From: Verrucomicrobiota bacterium
Lineage (GTDB): Bacteria; Verrucomicrobiota; Verrucomicrobiia; Limisphaerales; UBA9464
DNA length: 5,604 bases
Assembly: GCA_947454295.1 (NCBI GenBank)
Contig: CANGMO010000188.1
Coordinates: 1-5,604 of the forward strand
Direction: 5' to 3'
Shown: positions 4,471 through 5,604 of the stretch, in pieces
Numbering within the stretch: the stretch's first letter is position 1
Layout: the number at the start of each line of letters is the position of its first letter
Position numbers and translations under genes: made by a program
The notes under the pieces: generated by a model
What the model saw: only the letters and a program-made list of their open reading frames with translations
Database searches by the model: none
Told to the model about the DNA's origin: nothing

Positions 4471-5604
4471 TCGGCCCGCCTGCGGATTTCCCAGAGGCGT
4501 CCGGGGAGCGGCGCACGCGCAGTTTCCCAGCCTCGGCCTTGACCGTTCCGCCGGTTTTTCCCGCGGCGGATCGCTCCTGGGCGATCGCGATGAACTCCGA
4601 CTGGCTTCTCCTGGGGGCCGTGCCGCGCGGCGGCGTGGCCCGGACCGAGCTGCCGTCGGGTTGCAGCACCCGTGCTTTGACCGTGTCGGCCAGCTGGGTG
4701 GCGAGGATTTCCTTCAGTATGCGGTCGCGCAGCACTCCATCCTCGACGGGCACCACGACCTCGATGCGGCGAAACAAATTCCGCGGCATCCAGTCGGCAC
4801 TTCCGAAGAACACCTCGGGTTGCCCCGCGTTTTCAAATGACCACACGCGTGCGTGCTCGAGGAAGCGGTCGATGATGCTGCGTACGGTGATGTTGCCGCT
4901 CAGCCCCGGGACGCCTGGCCGCAGGCAGCAGATGCCGCGGACGATGAGGTCGATCTTTACCCCGGCTTCGGAGGCGCGGTAGAGCGCCTCGATGATCTGC
5001 TCGTCCACCAGAGCGTTCATCTTGGCGATGATGCGGGCCGGCAGCCCGGCGCGCGCATGGGTGGCCTCGCGCTGGATGAGTTCGATCACCCGGTCGTGCA
5101 TGTGGAAGTGCGCCACGACGAACTTTCGCGTTCCCTGGAACTGGCAGATGCCGGTGAGGAGATTGAACAGGTTGGTGGCGTCCTCCCCGAACTCCGGCCG
5201 GCAGGTGAGCAGGCTGAGGTCGGTGTAAAAGCGGGCGGTGGTGGGATTGTAGTTGCCGGTCCCGATGTGGACGTAGCGGCGGATGCCGTCGTCATCCGCG
5301 CGCACCACCAGCGCCATCTTGCAGTGGATCTTGTAGCCCACGAGTCCGTACACCACGTGAACACCGGCCTCTTCGAGGGCGCGGGACCACCGGATGTTGT
5401 TGGCCTCATCGAAGCGGGCCTTGAGCTCGACCACGGCGGTGACTTGCTTGCCATTGCGGACCGCTTCCATGAGCGCCCCGATGATCCGCTGATCGCCGCC
5501 GGTGCGGTAGAGGGTCTGCTTGATCGCCAGCACCTTGGGATCCGCCGCCGCCTGCTCGAGGAACTCGACCACGGAATTGAACTGCTCGTAGGGATGGTGG
5601 AGCA
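4430..5604 (-). CDS. ppk1: Polyphosphate kinase 1, C-terminal part (5' end beyond the window)
   Basis: The 391 visible codons cover the two phospholipase D-like C-terminal domains of PPK1, which reversibly transfers the gamma phosphate of ATP onto polyphosphate, usually at the inner membrane. From the right edge the protein reads LHHPYEQFNSVVEFL, then KQTLYRTGGD and LKARFDEANNIRW, which carry the Arg residues expected to bind phosphate or metal. The His autophosphorylated in E. coli PPK is in GYKIHCKMALVVR (codon 5326-5324). The second catalytic His is in RFLEHARVWSFENAG (codon 4855-4853). IGTGNYNPTTARFYTDLSLL and FFGSADWMPRNLFRRIEV are also family signatures. The frame has no stop up to 5604, so GTG 5572 is internal and not the start. 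After DTVKARVLQPDG the product has a basic, low-complexity tail of about 75 residues, longer than the short end seen in E. coli. The final 13 or so codons lie inside the convergent uridylyltransferase gene. Confidence 0.96.
   Translation of the reverse strand, partial: LHHPYEQFNSVVEFLEQAAADPKVLAIKQTLYRTGGDQRIIGALMEAVRNGKQVTAVVELKARFDEANNIRWSRALEEAGVHVVYGLVGYKIHCKMALVVRADDDGIRRYVHIGTGNYNPTTARFYTDLSLLTCRPEFGEDATNLFNLLTGICQFQGTRKFVVAHFHMHDRVIELIQREATHARAGLPARIIAKMNALVDEQIIEALYRASEAGVKIDLIVRGICCLRPGVPGLSGNITVRSIIDRFLEHARVWSFENAGQPEVFFGSADWMPRNLFRRIEVVVPVEDGVLRDRILKEILATQLADTVKARVLQPDGSSVRATPPRGTAPRRSQSEFIAIAQERSAAGKTGGTVKAEAGKLRVRRSPDASGKSAGGPIRERRSGRDKPQH

Noticed and set aside
5570..5572. GTG as the start of the polyphosphate kinase gene
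   Set aside because: The frame continues upstream to the window edge with the conserved HHPYEQF sequence, so this codon is an internal valine.

Overview
The window looks like a chromosomal piece of a GC-rich Gram-negative bacterium, most likely from the Verrucomicrobiota (Pedosphaera/Limisphaera-like soil or freshwater lineages). This is inference. It rests on a Tat-exported hydroxypyruvate-isomerase-like TIM barrel, a UDPGP-family (eukaryotic-type) UTP--glucose-1-phosphate uridylyltransferase, a secreted HAF-repeat protein, start sites without Shine-Dalgarno sequences, and intergenic DNA full of short periodic repeats. No rRNA, tRNA, CRISPR array, transposase or integrase gene was seen.

Layout. 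(1) 1-1353, minus strand: the N-terminal 451 codons of a secreted HAF-repeat protein that runs off the left edge, with about nine repeat units of roughly 44 residues. (2) 1354-1991: a 638-base gene-free region with a triple GGAGCC-type motif, four tandem heptamers, a large imperfect hairpin and an inverted pair of 8-bp-period repeats. (3) 1992-2864, plus strand: a complete 290-residue Tat-signal sugar isomerase/epimerase of the hydroxypyruvate isomerase type. (4) 2865-3033: a short spacer bounded by an inverted pair of 10-bp-period repeats. The second of these runs into the start of the next gene. (5) 3034-4470, plus strand: a complete 478-residue UDP-glucose pyrophosphorylase. (6) 4430-5604, minus strand: the C-terminal 391 codons of polyphosphate kinase 1, convergent with the pyrophosphorylase gene and overlapping it by 41 bases.

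The right half is ordinary metabolism: UDP-glucose supply for polysaccharide and glycan synthesis, and polyphosphate synthesis and storage. The isomerase is probably a periplasmic or envelope sugar enzyme and the HAF protein a secreted or surface protein. The genes do not form one operon: the HAF gene diverges from the isomerase gene, and the two plus-strand genes are separated by repeats.

No plainly new system is coded here. The most interesting signal is non-coding. Both gene-free regions contain periodic GC-rich repeats, as inverted pairs that each begin AACC and end GGTT. The pair in 1534-1914 has an 8-bp period and the pair in 2882-3039 has a 10-bp period. They look like two subtypes of one dispersed element.
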